From Polychytrium aggregatum (taxonomy: Eukaryota > Chytridiomycota > Chytridiomycetes > Polychytriales), in contig NW_026516203.1 in assembly GCF_025602895.1 (NCBI RefSeq), positions 682,001-746,000 of the forward strand: a DNA stretch of 64,000 nucleotides, written 5' to 3'. How positions within the stretch are numbered: the stretch's first letter is position 1; each line of letters starts with the position of its first letter. A program made the translations under genes and the position numbers. The notes beneath the pieces were generated by a model. It was given only the letters and a program-made list of their open reading frames with translations, did no database searches and was not told where the DNA came from. Positions 11,601-21,922 of the stretch are shown here, piece by piece.

Positions 11601-12530
11601 GGCATCCCGCTGCAGTCTCTCATCTCGCCTGCAACGACCAACGCCCTCTCGACCACCACGGCAGCGCTTTCGTCCCCAATTACGATCAACGGCCCCTTCC
11701 TTGATGGCTCGGCATCGCTGAACTGGTTCCCAGCAATCTTTCCTCCCTCCAAGACCACGCCCTCGGCTTCTAATGCACTCACTCTTCTCCAGCCGCAGCA
11801 GCAGCAGTTGTTGCAGCTCCAGCTCGCCAATCTACTCAACCTCAACCCGATACTTCAGAACTACGCGGCACTTGCGAGCAAGCCCTATCCCAATGGGCTG
11901 CTGCAGCTCCCCGTCACCTCGGCACCCGCTGGTGTGGATCTCAAGACAGGAACTATGGACCCGTCCTCTGCGATCAATCTTCAAGCACTTGCATCGCTGT
12001 TCCCGGCGACCCTCACCAACGAACAATTAGCTGGGCTCCCAGCGCAGTTGCTCAATCCCACCAACTCGTCGGCGGCCTATTCGCTGCTGATGCCGAATGG
12101 TGGAGCGTCCACAGCATCCTTGGGCATGGACGGCACCGCCGCAGCTGCAATAGCTGCCCCGGCACCGGCACCGCTGACAAGTGGCAAGATGGCGGAATCT
12201 AAGGCCGGAAAACGGCCCCCGAACCGAAAACGCAAGTCGTCTGTCAGCAGCGCGATCGAGCCGGTTGGCGAGACGTCAAGCAATCACTCAACCGCCGATC
12301 GACTTTCGGCTGTCCTGCCATCTGACTCGGGCGACATGAGTGCTTCTGGAAAAAGTCAACCTGGCATCGAGCCCATCAGAGACCAGCGGATGACTGACGC
12401 CAGCCTGAACGCTCTCTTTCCAACGGCATCTGATGGAAGCGACGGTGTGGGCGAGCCCGAGTCGCTTGGCCCCGTCCCATTCATGGATACCCCCGACTTT
12501 TTGAATCTCGAGTTCGAGGACATGTCCTGA
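8642..12530 (+). CDS. HSF1: Heat shock transcription factor
   Basis: HSF trimerises and binds inverted nGAAn repeats to induce chaperone genes. Three exons, 8642-9111, 9570-10264 and 10390-12530, join in phase to 1101 aa. Residues 1-150 are a Ser-rich extension. The winged-helix DNA-binding domain spans about 150-250; it opens with PAFLNKLY, continues VNDPSTNDLIHWSEDG, and has the recognition-helix region FKHNNFSSFVRQLNMYGFHKV. A heptad-repeat trimerisation region follows (DYNQIMAEISAIKRH to METMEKIMRFLGSMLT-like sequence, about 275-345). The remaining 700 or so residues are low-complexity Ser/Thr/Ala/Pro/Gln-rich, with a basic RPPNRKRKSS patch and an acidic end (FLNLEFEDMS) that could be an activation domain. 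The first intron splits the Asn codon just after KLY. This is a long HSF, similar in plan to other fungal HSFs. Confidence 0.95.
9222..9240 (+). repeat. GT/G-run in HSF intron 1
   Basis: A short GTGTGTGTG tract runs directly into a run of eight or nine G inside intron 1 (9112-9569). Such tracts often vary in length. Confidence 0.7.
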
Positions 12531-13389
12531 GCGATCTCGCCAGCCGGCTCAAGACGGCGGCTGACACGATGTCTCGTCCCCACAAGTTGATGAAGCACCT
12601 CGACATCAAGCCGAGACTCGCGCAACAGCCGATTGAGTGTGCACATGGTCCCCAGTCGGGCTGTCCGTGAGGCCCGTGTGCTGGATCGGCCATGATCGGC
12701 CCGGTCAAAGTATTCCCATAGCCCACCTCCCGCAACCCGCCGCTTGTTGGGTCCTGCACGCCTCCATTTACCCCCCCCCACGATCATGAGACGGTCTGCT
12801 GTATATATGTATCACCAAATAACAGACGCTTTTTTAGGCCAAGGACCATTTTCTGGATCAGGAATGCATGTTCATCTGGTGCCTCCGGAGCGTTATCCGC
12901 CTTGTGGAAACGGTGTGGTGCAGGGCTATCCGCAACGGTGCCTCTCAAGGGCAGCTGTCCACAAAGGGAGCCATCTTGATTATCGTGTGCTGGAGTGCTG
13001 CCATATCCACCACCAGTATCCTCTCTCAGGGAGGCTCACCGATTGACTTTTGCCATTGCTGCCCGACAATGTCTGTGTCCTGGGACATGGATCACGCGCA
13101 TTCTCATTCTCCTGCTGCATTGATCGCATCGGCCAATCTTCCCGCCTTTGTGCATGCGCTGAGAGCCACTCGACCTTGAGCACCGGCCCACGCCCCAGCA
13201 CCGTCTTATCGTGCGGATCTGCCGACGAGCTCGCTCCCTCCATCATCGCAACAGCGTGTGCGGCATCACCTCGATATGTCTGTCCTCTCCCACATCCGAG
13301 GGTAAGGAATATGGCACATTTCAGTGCGGCTTGAGCAGTGCGTTACTTCATGCTGCCGCAGTGTGCCCTTAACGACCTTTGCTCCAAAC
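12531..13389. other. Intergenic region, HSF to M66-like gene
   Basis: This 859-bp spacer lies between two same-strand genes. It should carry the HSF 3' UTR and the promoter of the next gene. Short frames occur on both strands but none shows a recognisable motif. I see no RNA gene. Confidence 0.5.
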
Positions 13390-16374
13390 ATGCGCCTCCT
13401 CTCCAGAGTTATTCGCAGCCTGGGAATCAGTACCTCGCAGCTCTACATTGCCGCCGGCGTCGTGAGCGCCGTAACGATCCTCGGCGTTGGCATTGGTGTC
13501 GGAACCCGGGCCGGCACGCATCAGAGCACGACAACTTTGGCTGCACTTTCGTCATGCCCTGATTTTGTGTCGCTCCCGCCCCTACCGATCTATGTCGAAG
13601 GTCTACTTTCACGACCCGCCAGCGCAGGCAACGACACTTCCGTGCCGTTTGTGCTCCAGGCCAACTCGTCAATCCTCACGATCAACAACACCCTCGATCT
13701 GCTCTCCGTGGCCATGTACCAGAACAACAACTCTGCCGTCTGGGCTGTGGGCATACCTCTCCCGGCGTGCGAGTTCTTCGTGCCGAATGTGACCCAGTTT
13801 GGGTACATTTCCGAGCGCCAGCCGCCGCTCAACACGACCTTCCTCGCCTTTGACGCCTACGACCACCTGAACCAGCCGCGAGCCCCCCGAAACGATCTCA
13901 TAGGCAATTTGCAGGGGCAAGTGACCTTTGTGCAGTCGCATTCGATGAAGCCCAATAACAATAGCAACTATCCCTCAATCACAGCTCTGAGGATGGCTCT
14001 GCTATTAGTTGCACCGCAAATCGCCACGGTGCGGATGAAGGTGCAAGTGTCTGTCAATGGTGCCGTTGTCCAGACCCTGGATATGGCGCATCCAAACTTG
14101 CTGCCGCCCTCGGACTACTCCGATTTCATGGGGCGCCCCGATGTCGCCTTCAGCCTTACATCATGGAGTATTGAGCTGGAGTGGAAATACGTTGTCCCGG
14201 GGCTGTCGCTGTCGTTCGCCGATGACCACGGCCGCACCGGTGCGCTCCCAAGCCAGAACATTGATATCGTTCCCCCTGCCGAGGTTGTGATTCACTCGAC
14301 TCGCATCGGCATGCTTACCGATCCACCCATCACCAGCGATCACTACATGTACGAACAACCCGAGTTGGCTGGAGCAGACTACTTCAACATGATCCCAGGC
14401 CTCTCCAAGCTGACACTGTGCAAAGCCGATGCCATTCGACTGAGCGCTGTGATTCTCGCCGACGGCGTCATATACAACAATACCGCCAGCGCCGACAACG
14501 GCACGGTCTACAACGGCGATCTCTGGCAGGACGTTGCCTTCTGTCAGTTCCACACAGGACTTCGCAACGCCAACCTCGGGCTTCCCAGCACAAGCATGTG
14601 CTCCAACCCGAACGTATACAACTTCCGGGTCATCCTCCACTCGGTTGGAAATTACTCCAACGGCATAGTCGCCCACGGCTTGCTTGGCGGGGCCGGAATG
14701 GCGAGTTTGCTTGCATCGTACGGAAACGAAGCCAGCCACGAGCTTGGGCACAGCTGGGGGCTCGGTCACTATCCCGGCGCCAACTTCACCCCGCCGATCA
14801 CGAACGACAAGGTTCGAAACGCCGTGCACCACGCCGACAGCGGCTGGGGCTACATTCCCTATCGCCGGAGGTTCCTGGCAAACTTGGACTGGAAGACGGC
14901 CTTCAACAACGGCACAGTCATGGTGAATTCGGCGCCCTTTACCGAGCCGTATCTCGGGTACTATACCCACGGGCTGGATTCGCAGTCCGGCGGCTATCCG
15001 CTCGGTGACTATGGCAGATACACTCTTCACACCGGATATAGCGGCTCGACAATCCAGAGCATGCTGACCAACTATGGCTCGGTTCGGACCACTCAAGGCA
15101 AGCAGGGACAGGCCGCCTGGATCCAGGTGTCTCGGCCCATTCCCGACACCAACTTCGCGAGCGGCTACAAAACCTTCTACAATGGGACCTATGTCGACAC
15201 CCGATCGCTTGACATGTCCTTCAGCTATCCAATCCCGACCAAGACCGGCGTCTCGATCTTCACCATCTTGGGGGGCTACAACCCAACAAACGCCTCACAG
15301 AATCTGCTCTATCCGCCGCTCCGGAGCAACTATGGCTTGGTCTTCCGCTTACCCTCCCCCAACATGTCGGACACAGCCACATTTCAATGCTGGCTCAACG
15401 TCTCCTTCGCCGACGGGTCGGCCATGTACACCCTGCTGGACAGCTCCAGCGGCATGAAGCAGATCCAGTACAACATCGAAGAAGCTACGGCGCCTCAGGC
15501 GGCCAGTCTTGGGTGCGGCTGGGGTGCTCTCAATGTGACAATACTGGCGAGGACCGTTTTCCCCCAGAGTCTGCCGCCGATGCCGCCGCCAGCTGTCTTT
15601 GGTCAAGATGCCGGCTTTGCCGCACTGAGGCAGGCGGAGATTGCCAAACTCGACAGTGCGCTTGGGACATTAACGTATCCGCCGATTGTCACGGACTTGT
15701 CCCTGGTCGAGGCACTCAAGAGCTGGCGGGCCAATCTCACTGGCCTGTCGGCATCGAGCCGGTTGATGGCGTCCGTAGTGCTTGGGTACCTTGATGCCTC
15801 CGCCGCGATAAGCTATGCGCTCGCAACGACACCCGGCGCAAGCACCAATCCAAGCATCGTAAAATCACAGGTACTGCAGGCCCTCAGCAAGGCCAATCTC
15901 ACGGACCCTGGCGGCGGTCTGAGTCCGGTGGCCGGGCCGATTGTGGTTCGAAGTCTGTGTGCCGACTACAACGACACGACGCAAGGGATCAACATCAACC
16001 CGTGCAATGGCTCTCGTAGCCAACAGTGGTTCATGGATCTTCAAGGCCGAGTCCATAGTCTGGCGCGAGCAGACCGCTGCGTTGCGGCCAACGCCTGGGC
16101 CCCGATGGTGATGGCAACGTGCTCGGCCAGCGACAACACACAGGGATGGAGGCAGACCAACACCAGCCACATCATCAGGATCTCTGACACGCGCTACAAC
16201 TGGGACTACTACGTCTCGGCAGGCGTCCTGGGATCCTACAGCGCCACGACCGGAACCAATCAGATCTGGAGTAATCTGTCGGTCTGGGCCAGCCCGATCT
16301 TTGGAATTCTTATCCCGGCCTCCGTCCGTGCTGTGGTGGACATTGTCGCAGCATCGAGCCCAAACGGTCCATGA
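13390..16374 (+). CDS. Membrane-anchored M66-like zinc metallopeptidase with C-terminal ricin-B-like domain
   Basis: A single open frame of 994 aa with no intron. Residues about 14-40 include a hydrophobic segment (LYIAAGVVSAVTILGVGIGVG) preceded by basic residues, which fits a type II signal anchor or an uncleaved signal. The ectodomain has many N-x-S/T sequons. The zinc site HELGHSWGLGHYPG at about residue 450 fits HExxHxxGxxH plus the YPG seen in family M66 (StcE/TagA-type) peptidases, which are zinc endopeptidases known mainly from bacteria. Residues about 850-975 look like a ricin-B-type beta-trefoil lectin: LCADYN, then SQQWFMD, RCVAAN and QGWRQ. The substrate is not predictable; an extracellular glycoprotein is a reasonable inference. 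The frame opens slightly upstream, but the ATG at 13390 gives the basic-then-hydrophobic start. Lack of introns, in a window of intron-rich genes, is compatible with lateral transfer or retroposition but proves neither. Confidence 0.82.
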   Translation: MRLLSRVIRSLGISTSQLYIAAGVVSAVTILGVGIGVGTRAGTHQSTTTLAALSSCPDFVSLPPLPIYVEGLLSRPASAGNDTSVPFVLQANSSILTINNTLDLLSVAMYQNNNSAVWAVGIPLPACEFFVPNVTQFGYISERQPPLNTTFLAFDAYDHLNQPRAPRNDLIGNLQGQVTFVQSHSMKPNNNSNYPSITALRMALLLVAPQIATVRMKVQVSVNGAVVQTLDMAHPNLLPPSDYSDFMGRPDVAFSLTSWSIELEWKYVVPGLSLSFADDHGRTGALPSQNIDIVPPAEVVIHSTRIGMLTDPPITSDHYMYEQPELAGADYFNMIPGLSKLTLCKADAIRLSAVILADGVIYNNTASADNGTVYNGDLWQDVAFCQFHTGLRNANLGLPSTSMCSNPNVYNFRVILHSVGNYSNGIVAHGLLGGAGMASLLASYGNEASHELGHSWGLGHYPGANFTPPITNDKVRNAVHHADSGWGYIPYRRRFLANLDWKTAFNNGTVMVNSAPFTEPYLGYYTHGLDSQSGGYPLGDYGRYTLHTGYSGSTIQSMLTNYGSVRTTQGKQGQAAWIQVSRPIPDTNFASGYKTFYNGTYVDTRSLDMSFSYPIPTKTGVSIFTILGGYNPTNASQNLLYPPLRSNYGLVFRLPSPNMSDTATFQCWLNVSFADGSAMYTLLDSSSGMKQIQYNIEEATAPQAASLGCGWGALNVTILARTVFPQSLPPMPPPAVFGQDAGFAALRQAEIAKLDSALGTLTYPPIVTDLSLVEALKSWRANLTGLSASSRLMASVVLGYLDASAAISYALATTPGASTNPSIVKSQVLQALSKANLTDPGGGLSPVAGPIVVRSLCADYNDTTQGININPCNGSRSQQWFMDLQGRVHSLARADRCVAANAWAPMVMATCSASDNTQGWRQTNTSHIIRISDTRYNWDYYVSAGVLGSYSATTGTNQIWSNLSVWASPIFGILIPASVRAVVDIVAASSPNGP

Positions 16375-17069
16375 TCGGAGGCATATTCAGCTTGGAGAAG
16401 CATGCCCGATGACAAATACAGCGATAACGTCAAATCGCACGGCCGAGCCATGGGCGCTGACATTGCCGTGGGAGCATGTGTCGTTGGGCAGGGCAGGCAG
16501 CTTCGCCAACAAGAGCCCGACTGGCTTGCGCGAGCAGTGCGGCATGTAGCCCCGTGGGAGGCGAGCCAACCAGCAGCCAGATATCAACACAAAGCTGGCT
16601 CGGCATCCCTGCTGCATTTGTCTGCCGCTGTTGGCCCGCTGTTGGCCCGCAAGCAGCCACCACGGCCCGGATTTGCGTGGCGGTGATTCGTCGAACAGCG
16701 AGCGGCGTCCAGATCGCGGGCCACGCGCGATCCGAAACCGCGGCCCCGCACCAGCCAATCAGCACTGCAGAAACGGCGCCGTCCTGCTGCAAACAATTGC
16801 TGCGCGGGTTGCGGCTGCGATTGGCTGCTGGCGCAATTCCGCCTGTTCTGTGGCTGGCGGATTCTCCGGCGCCTGATTGGCTGGCGCGTTCGGTGTCTCG
16901 TCCTCGTGCGACAGGCCCGGCGACCTTCCCGGTTGCTATATCAGCAGCGTCCTCCCGAGGGTATCAGCCTACCATCCAAGTTGAACTCCAGCCCCGCAGC
17001 CCAGAGCAGGATATCTCCAGCCTCGATCTCCACGAATCTCCCCTCCTATCGCAACAACCAGCCAACACC
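16375..17069. promoter_or_regulatory. Intergenic region upstream of ZIP transporter
   Basis: This 695-bp spacer holds the 3' UTR of the M66-like gene and the ZIP promoter. It has repeated ATTGGCTG/CCAATC-type sequences (near 16755, 16820 and 16875), which resemble CCAAT boxes in either direction; this is a weak motif-level observation. No further gene is seen. Confidence 0.45.
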
Positions 17070-18198
17070 ATGTCCGGTAGGTACAAGTCCCATCCGCTGC
17101 GATCAGCACCTATCCACGCCTGTGCTCGCACTAACCGCAATCGGGTTTCGTCCGACAGGCAACTGGGCTCCTCTGACTCCCGATATGCTCGGCTCGAACA
17201 ACGTGTCGAACATCAACTTTGATCAACTCAACCTCCAATGCATGAGCTGTGCCCCTGGCGCCCTCGACGACAACTTCAACCTCCCTCTGCACATCGGCGG
17301 CATCTTTATCATCTTTACCATCAGCTGCATCGGCCTCTACTCGACTACCTTCCTTGGCTTCCGCACCGTCTCGCCTGCTAGAGACGACGAGACTTCCAGC
17401 AGCACCCTGAAGGAGACCAGCGGCTCCGTTGGTTTCCTGCTGCACTATATCAAGCTCTTTGGCATCGGTGTCATCGCCTCGACGGCGTGGCTCCACGTCC
17501 TGACCAGCGCCTTTGGCAACTTTACCAGCCCGTGCTTGGTCGGCTTCTGGAACCTCTATGGCGGTAGCAACTGGGTTGGTCTGTTCGGCCTTGTCGCCAC
17601 CCTCCTCGTGAACGCCCTCGAGTACATCCTCACGCAGAAGGCCACCCGCCAGTCACTCGAAAAGTCCAAGTCCCTCGACAGCCACGTTGAGCTTGCCGGT
17701 CACTTCCACGGCTTCCCCGGCAACAAGAGCATCACCACCCTCCTGATTGAAGCCAGCATCTCGTTCCACTCGATCATCATCGGCCTCGCCCTTGGCGTCG
17801 CCACGGACGAGTTCAACTCTCTCCTCGTCGCCATCTGCTTCCACCAGTTCTTCGAGGGCATGGCTCTGGGCTCGCTCATCCGCGATCTGCCTTACACGCC
17901 CTTGAAGAAGTTTGTCATTGGCCTGGTGTACCCCGTGACGACCCCCATCGGCATGGCCATCGGCATCGGACTCCGCTCCGCTCTTCAGAACAATAGCCAG
18001 GTCAGCATTGTTGTTCAGGGTATCTTTGACTCCCTGGCCTCGGGTGTGCTCATCTACAACGTCTATGCCGAGCTCTTCAGCAACGAGATCAACCACAACC
18101 ACAACTTCCGGGGACTTTCGCGCGCCCAGCAAGTTATCTCATTCTGCGTGCTTTACATTGGCGCCGCTGCCATGGCCATTGTTGCCGTGTGGGCCTAA
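17070..18198 (+). CDS. ZIP-family zinc/iron transporter (Zrt1-like)
   Basis: ZIP proteins carry zinc or iron into the cytosol across the plasma or vacuolar membrane. Exon 1 is only seven coding bases (ATG TCC G, 17070-17076); exon 2 is 17159-18198; together they give 348 aa with a split Gly codon. Eight hydrophobic segments are visible. TM4 carries EASISFHSIIIGLALG and TM5 carries FHQFFEGMALGS, the metal-site helices of the family. The loop between TM3 and TM4 is a short His-containing stretch (SHVELAGHFHGF), the usual place for a metal-sensing loop. The C-terminus is outside or lumenal after TM8 and short (VAVWA). Substrate choice between zinc and iron cannot be read from sequence; zinc is more likely for this Zrt-like type. 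Confidence 0.93.
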
Positions 18199-19184
18199 GC
18201 ACACACAGCCCGCTCTATCCTTTCTTGCGTTTGTATATCGCCTTGCGGATCCACTGTTCATCTGATTGCTCACCGCGCTCTGACCACTTCCATTTTCCTC
18301 ACTACTGCCGTGCTTCATTGTCTTCATCCTGAGCATTCCTTGTATCCATCTCTCGATCCGCTGAGTTCCACGGGCCACATCTCTCTCTTGGCAAGGGCAA
18401 CCTGAAAATACATACTTCCATTTGATATCGCTCATCCGTCCGCTCTCCATGTTGGAACTGCAATATGCACGGCCAGCGGCAGGGCACATCCACTCCCATA
18501 TGCGAGCATGATTGCAGAGCCACGCCACAGTCGATATGGCGAATGCAACTCCAAAGGCGATACATTTTTTTGTGGGTTTTGCTTTCTTTGACCAGCGAGG
18601 TGGGTTGCCAAAGCAGGAAGAAGAGTGATCTTTGGGATCGAAAGAGCCCATGGCGCTACTACGTCGTCATCTGATCGGCGCAGGCCAGCCATTGATTGGA
18701 GGGATAAGAGTGCCGGTGCAGACGGCGTCAAAAGTGGGGATATACATATAAACATGGTAATCAACTTTGGCAGAGTGCTATACGATGAACCTAAAAGGGG
18801 AGAAAAGGCAGCTTGGTACCCAGAAGTTCAGCTGTTGAGTCGAGGGACTCGTGCGGCTAGGGGATATTGTTGCGAAAAGTGGGGGAGGGGGAGGGGCAGC
18901 TTCAGCTTGGTTCGAGTTCGTTCAGCGATGACCAAGCAGGACCGAAAGAGAAGAAGAAAACAGGAAGTGCTCACGACTCGGGGATGTAACCTGTGACATC
19001 TCGGAAGGGAGGGGAGGGAGCAGTGGTCAAGATCAGCTCGCTGAACGGGACAGCGCGATTCGATCATTCCGACACTGACAAGTAGCCAGAGGCGACGCTC
19101 TGACAAGCAGCCAGAGGCGCCGCTTTGATTGCCACAGACATAACGAACGGTGACAGCTGCGTGCATCAATAATCGTACCTGTGG
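18199..19184. other. Convergent 3' intergenic region, ZIP/cyclin
   Basis: This is 986 bp between two converging genes. The frames present are short and lack family motifs. It contains a GGGGGAGGGGGAGGGG purine tract near 18882-18897 and a near-repeat (GACAAG.AGCCAGAGGCG) at 19077-19121. I see no RNA gene. Confidence 0.5.
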
Positions 19185-21742
19185 CTACTCTTCAAGCGCG
19201 ATAGTGTACTCAGCCTCTTTGCCGTCGGAATGGTCCCAAATTCCAAGTCGAGCCAGCCAATCAAGACACGGCCGGAGCTCATCCAGGCCGATACCAGTTA
19301 TGGACCGCAGATGGTCCTCTGGAGACAGAGATGGCACGATAGAACAGAGAGCACCGATGTTACGACGAGCACGGGCATTAAATTGGCTTCACCGGCATAG
19401 CTCACTCGATGTGTGGGTGACGGCGCCCTGGCCCAACGCTTGCAGGGCGTTCCTCAGCGCAGGCTTGTCATCTCTGGTATTCAGAACCGACCAGGCGCGG
19501 ATTCTTTTGGGCCTGGAATCATAAAGGCGTCGTGCAGACACATACCGCTCAGGCTGTCTTTCTCGGACATATAGAGCACAGAGGCCGCCAGGATCGATTT
19601 TTCAAAGTCCATGGAGCGAGTTTGGGTCACAATCCCATCCAACTTGGAAACAATGTAGCCAAGCTTTTGCTCGCAGTATCGCCTCTTGAGGATGCATGGT
19701 GCTTCAAAGCCGATCTGAGGAATCAACTTGATGCCTCGAGGATTTCGCGGGCCAGGTAATCGGTCCTCGAAGATCTTTGGTGGTGCAAGTGCTTGATGCA
19801 TGAAATCGCGGCAGTGGAAGTTGTCTGGAAACAAAAGGGCGGCGATCTGAAGGTAGAACGAGACCCACTCCAGCGGGGTTGGGGACTTGATATCGAAATC
19901 GAAAGCCTGTTGTAAAGAGATCAACACAAGTCCAATTTATATGTAGCTCTGTTGGAGGGGAGCCGAGGCACCCCAGCAACAACGATGTACCCAGCGAGAA
20001 GCGCGGCCGTCAGCGGTTACCATGAGTATCTCCAGCTCGTACTGCTCAAACAGAGCGATGGCGGCGGTTCGTCTTTCTTCATAGAGACCGTCGCTGGGAT
20101 CGCCAAGGACAAACTCAAGCATATCTTCAGCCTGGGGAATCATGTTCTCCTGCCATATGGTGAGTGAGTGAGTGAGTGAGTGAGTGAGTGAGTGAGTGAG
20201 TGAGTAGGTGGTTTGTTGCATTTTGCTCTCACCTGTATTTTACATGCCAAAAACAAAGCCGCAGCACCCATGATCTGGAACTGATCAGACCGAAATCCGC
20301 TTGCCACCGTCCTCATCACTTGATCGAGCAGCAAAACTGCCAGGTAGTATGTGAGCGGGTGGAAGCTGTATTCGCCAGAGACCTGTGTTTGGATATCCAA
20401 AGCCGCTCAGTTAGTGGCTGCATCAGGCAGCATGTACTTGCCAAACCAAATCACACAAGCTGCAGTTCAGATATACCCATTATGTGGGGGCTGGTGTCTT
20501 AGGAACTCAAGTGACGGACGAGGGGCCATGCCAAAGAATAGTGCACTCTACTTTACCTCCTTTATCCATAAGATCAACATCTCTCGCATGCCCTCGTCGA
20601 TTTCCGGATGGCGCGAGATCCAGCTGCCACACTGCTCCTGCTTGGATTTCATGTTTGCCCAGGCGCCTTGCATGAGCAGAACAAGTTCCTCCTGCCAAAG
20701 ATAACGCATCACGGTTAACGACAGGCAAGCACGTCGATTAACAAAACGCAATGGCAATCTGCAGAGCGGCAACCATAGTTCACAAGACGATCATACGTTG
20801 TAACTGTCGCCACGAGGAAGGTCCGGAAACCGTGCTGGTGCTGGTGCTGGTGCTGGCAGTGCCGCAGAAGCGAGTACTTTGGGGTGATCGTCATTTGTGT
20901 CTTCGTCGTCAGGTTCAAGGGCCGGCGGCTCGCATTCAGATAGAGGAGAGGACTCGTCCAACTCACACGAATACGCGCGCAGGGGTGAATTGCTTGCGGC
21001 CTCCGAGAACGCGAGGGGACTGGCATGGGCAATGGGTGGCGACAGCGGGGAGGCGCTGCCGTATGACCTGGGAATATTGCACGTCGGGCGAAGGGAGCGG
21101 ATCTTACGCTCCTCACAAGGAGCCAAAGGAGGTGTTTCCATTCCTAAGGGGGGGCTGGTTGTCCGCCTCGCAAACATGGTTTCGAACACTTGGCAGGGTG
21201 AATGGTGGCGGATCGGCAGTGTGTCGTGGAACATTGGCATAGCCCGTTAGGAAGATATGGCACCGCCTGAGCAAGCACGGTTACAGGACGATCTGGTTCG
21301 TCCATCACAGACCAAGGACAACCAGAGCCCCACCGTCGAACAATATACTCCCGTCAGACTTACTATGTGGCGACATTAGTAATCCAAAATCATCTCGTTT
21401 GTGTTTTTTGTTGGGGTAGTGCGGTTGGTCGTCGGCTTCGGATGAGGGTGCTTGCCGCTTCAGCTCGTTTACTTGGCGCGGACGCAGCTGCCCAAGACCG
21501 AAACGGTGAAGTCGTGTTGAGAGAGGAGAGCGAACACCGGCGATCTTGCCTTGCGCTCCCATCGCAGTGAAGCCACAGACAACTACCTCTCGAAACGCCG
21601 ACGACAGATCAGCGCTTTGCCCAGCATGGACAGACGATCCAGCGGACTTGACTTCCCGCTGGCCGGACTCCCGGGACTTTGCCTTGACGCCAGCCCCACT
21701 GCGCGGAACATTCTCCTTGTTTTGCGGGTCGATCGAGGACAT
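19185..21742 (-). CDS. Cyclin (two-fold cyclin box protein, E/A-like)
   Basis: Cyclins activate cyclin-dependent kinases. The model starts at the ATG at 21742 (MSSIDPQNKENVP), continues through a Ser/Pro-rich N-terminus, and reaches the N-terminal cyclin box: EELVLLMQGAW, REMLILWIKEV, FHPLTYYLAVLLLDQVM and QIMGAAALFLACKIQ. The C-terminal box follows (QYELEILMAFDFDIKSPTP, LEWVSFYLQIAALLF). Confident exon edges are at 20233 and 20149 around the repeat-filled intron, and at the Gln-Ala junction near 19907. The last exon is less certain: a frame ending at 19185 (GLDELRPCLDWLARLG) can be joined in phase, but the exon could instead read through to a stop at 19481. The splice near 21190-21355 is also approximate. 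The box sequence resembles E/A-type more than B-type cyclins. No clear destruction box was found. Confidence 0.78.
20161..20204 (+). repeat. (TGAG)11 microsatellite inside a cyclin intron
   Basis: Eleven perfect TGAG units (CTCA on the coding strand) occupy 44 of the 83 nt of the intron 20150-20232. The repeat ends about ten bases before the 3' splice site, so it takes the place of the branch-point and pyrimidine region. Confidence 0.95.
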
Positions 21743-21894
21743 GGGTGTGAGGATTTGGGTTGCAGCTACCTTTCTGCAGATGGGAGCGGCGGGGAAGGAG
21801 CGTGTTGAGCGGATCCAGTTGCGAATGGTGATGGGTGAGCCAAATAGCCAGGGCAGAACGAGTTGGCTGATACTGGTCCCATCGTCAATGGCAG

Positions 21895-21922
21895 CACCCG
21901 ACACCCGACACCCGACACCCGA
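21895..21922 (+). repeat. 4 x 7-bp tandem repeat (CACCCGA)
   Basis: Four consecutive identical heptamers lie about 155 bp upstream of the cyclin start codon at 21742, in its presumed promoter. Confidence 0.85.

Noticed and set aside
14161-15096. 311-aa frame antisense to the M66-like gene
   Set aside because: It is a shadow of the strong sense frame; the zinc motif and glycosylation sites are on the sense strand.
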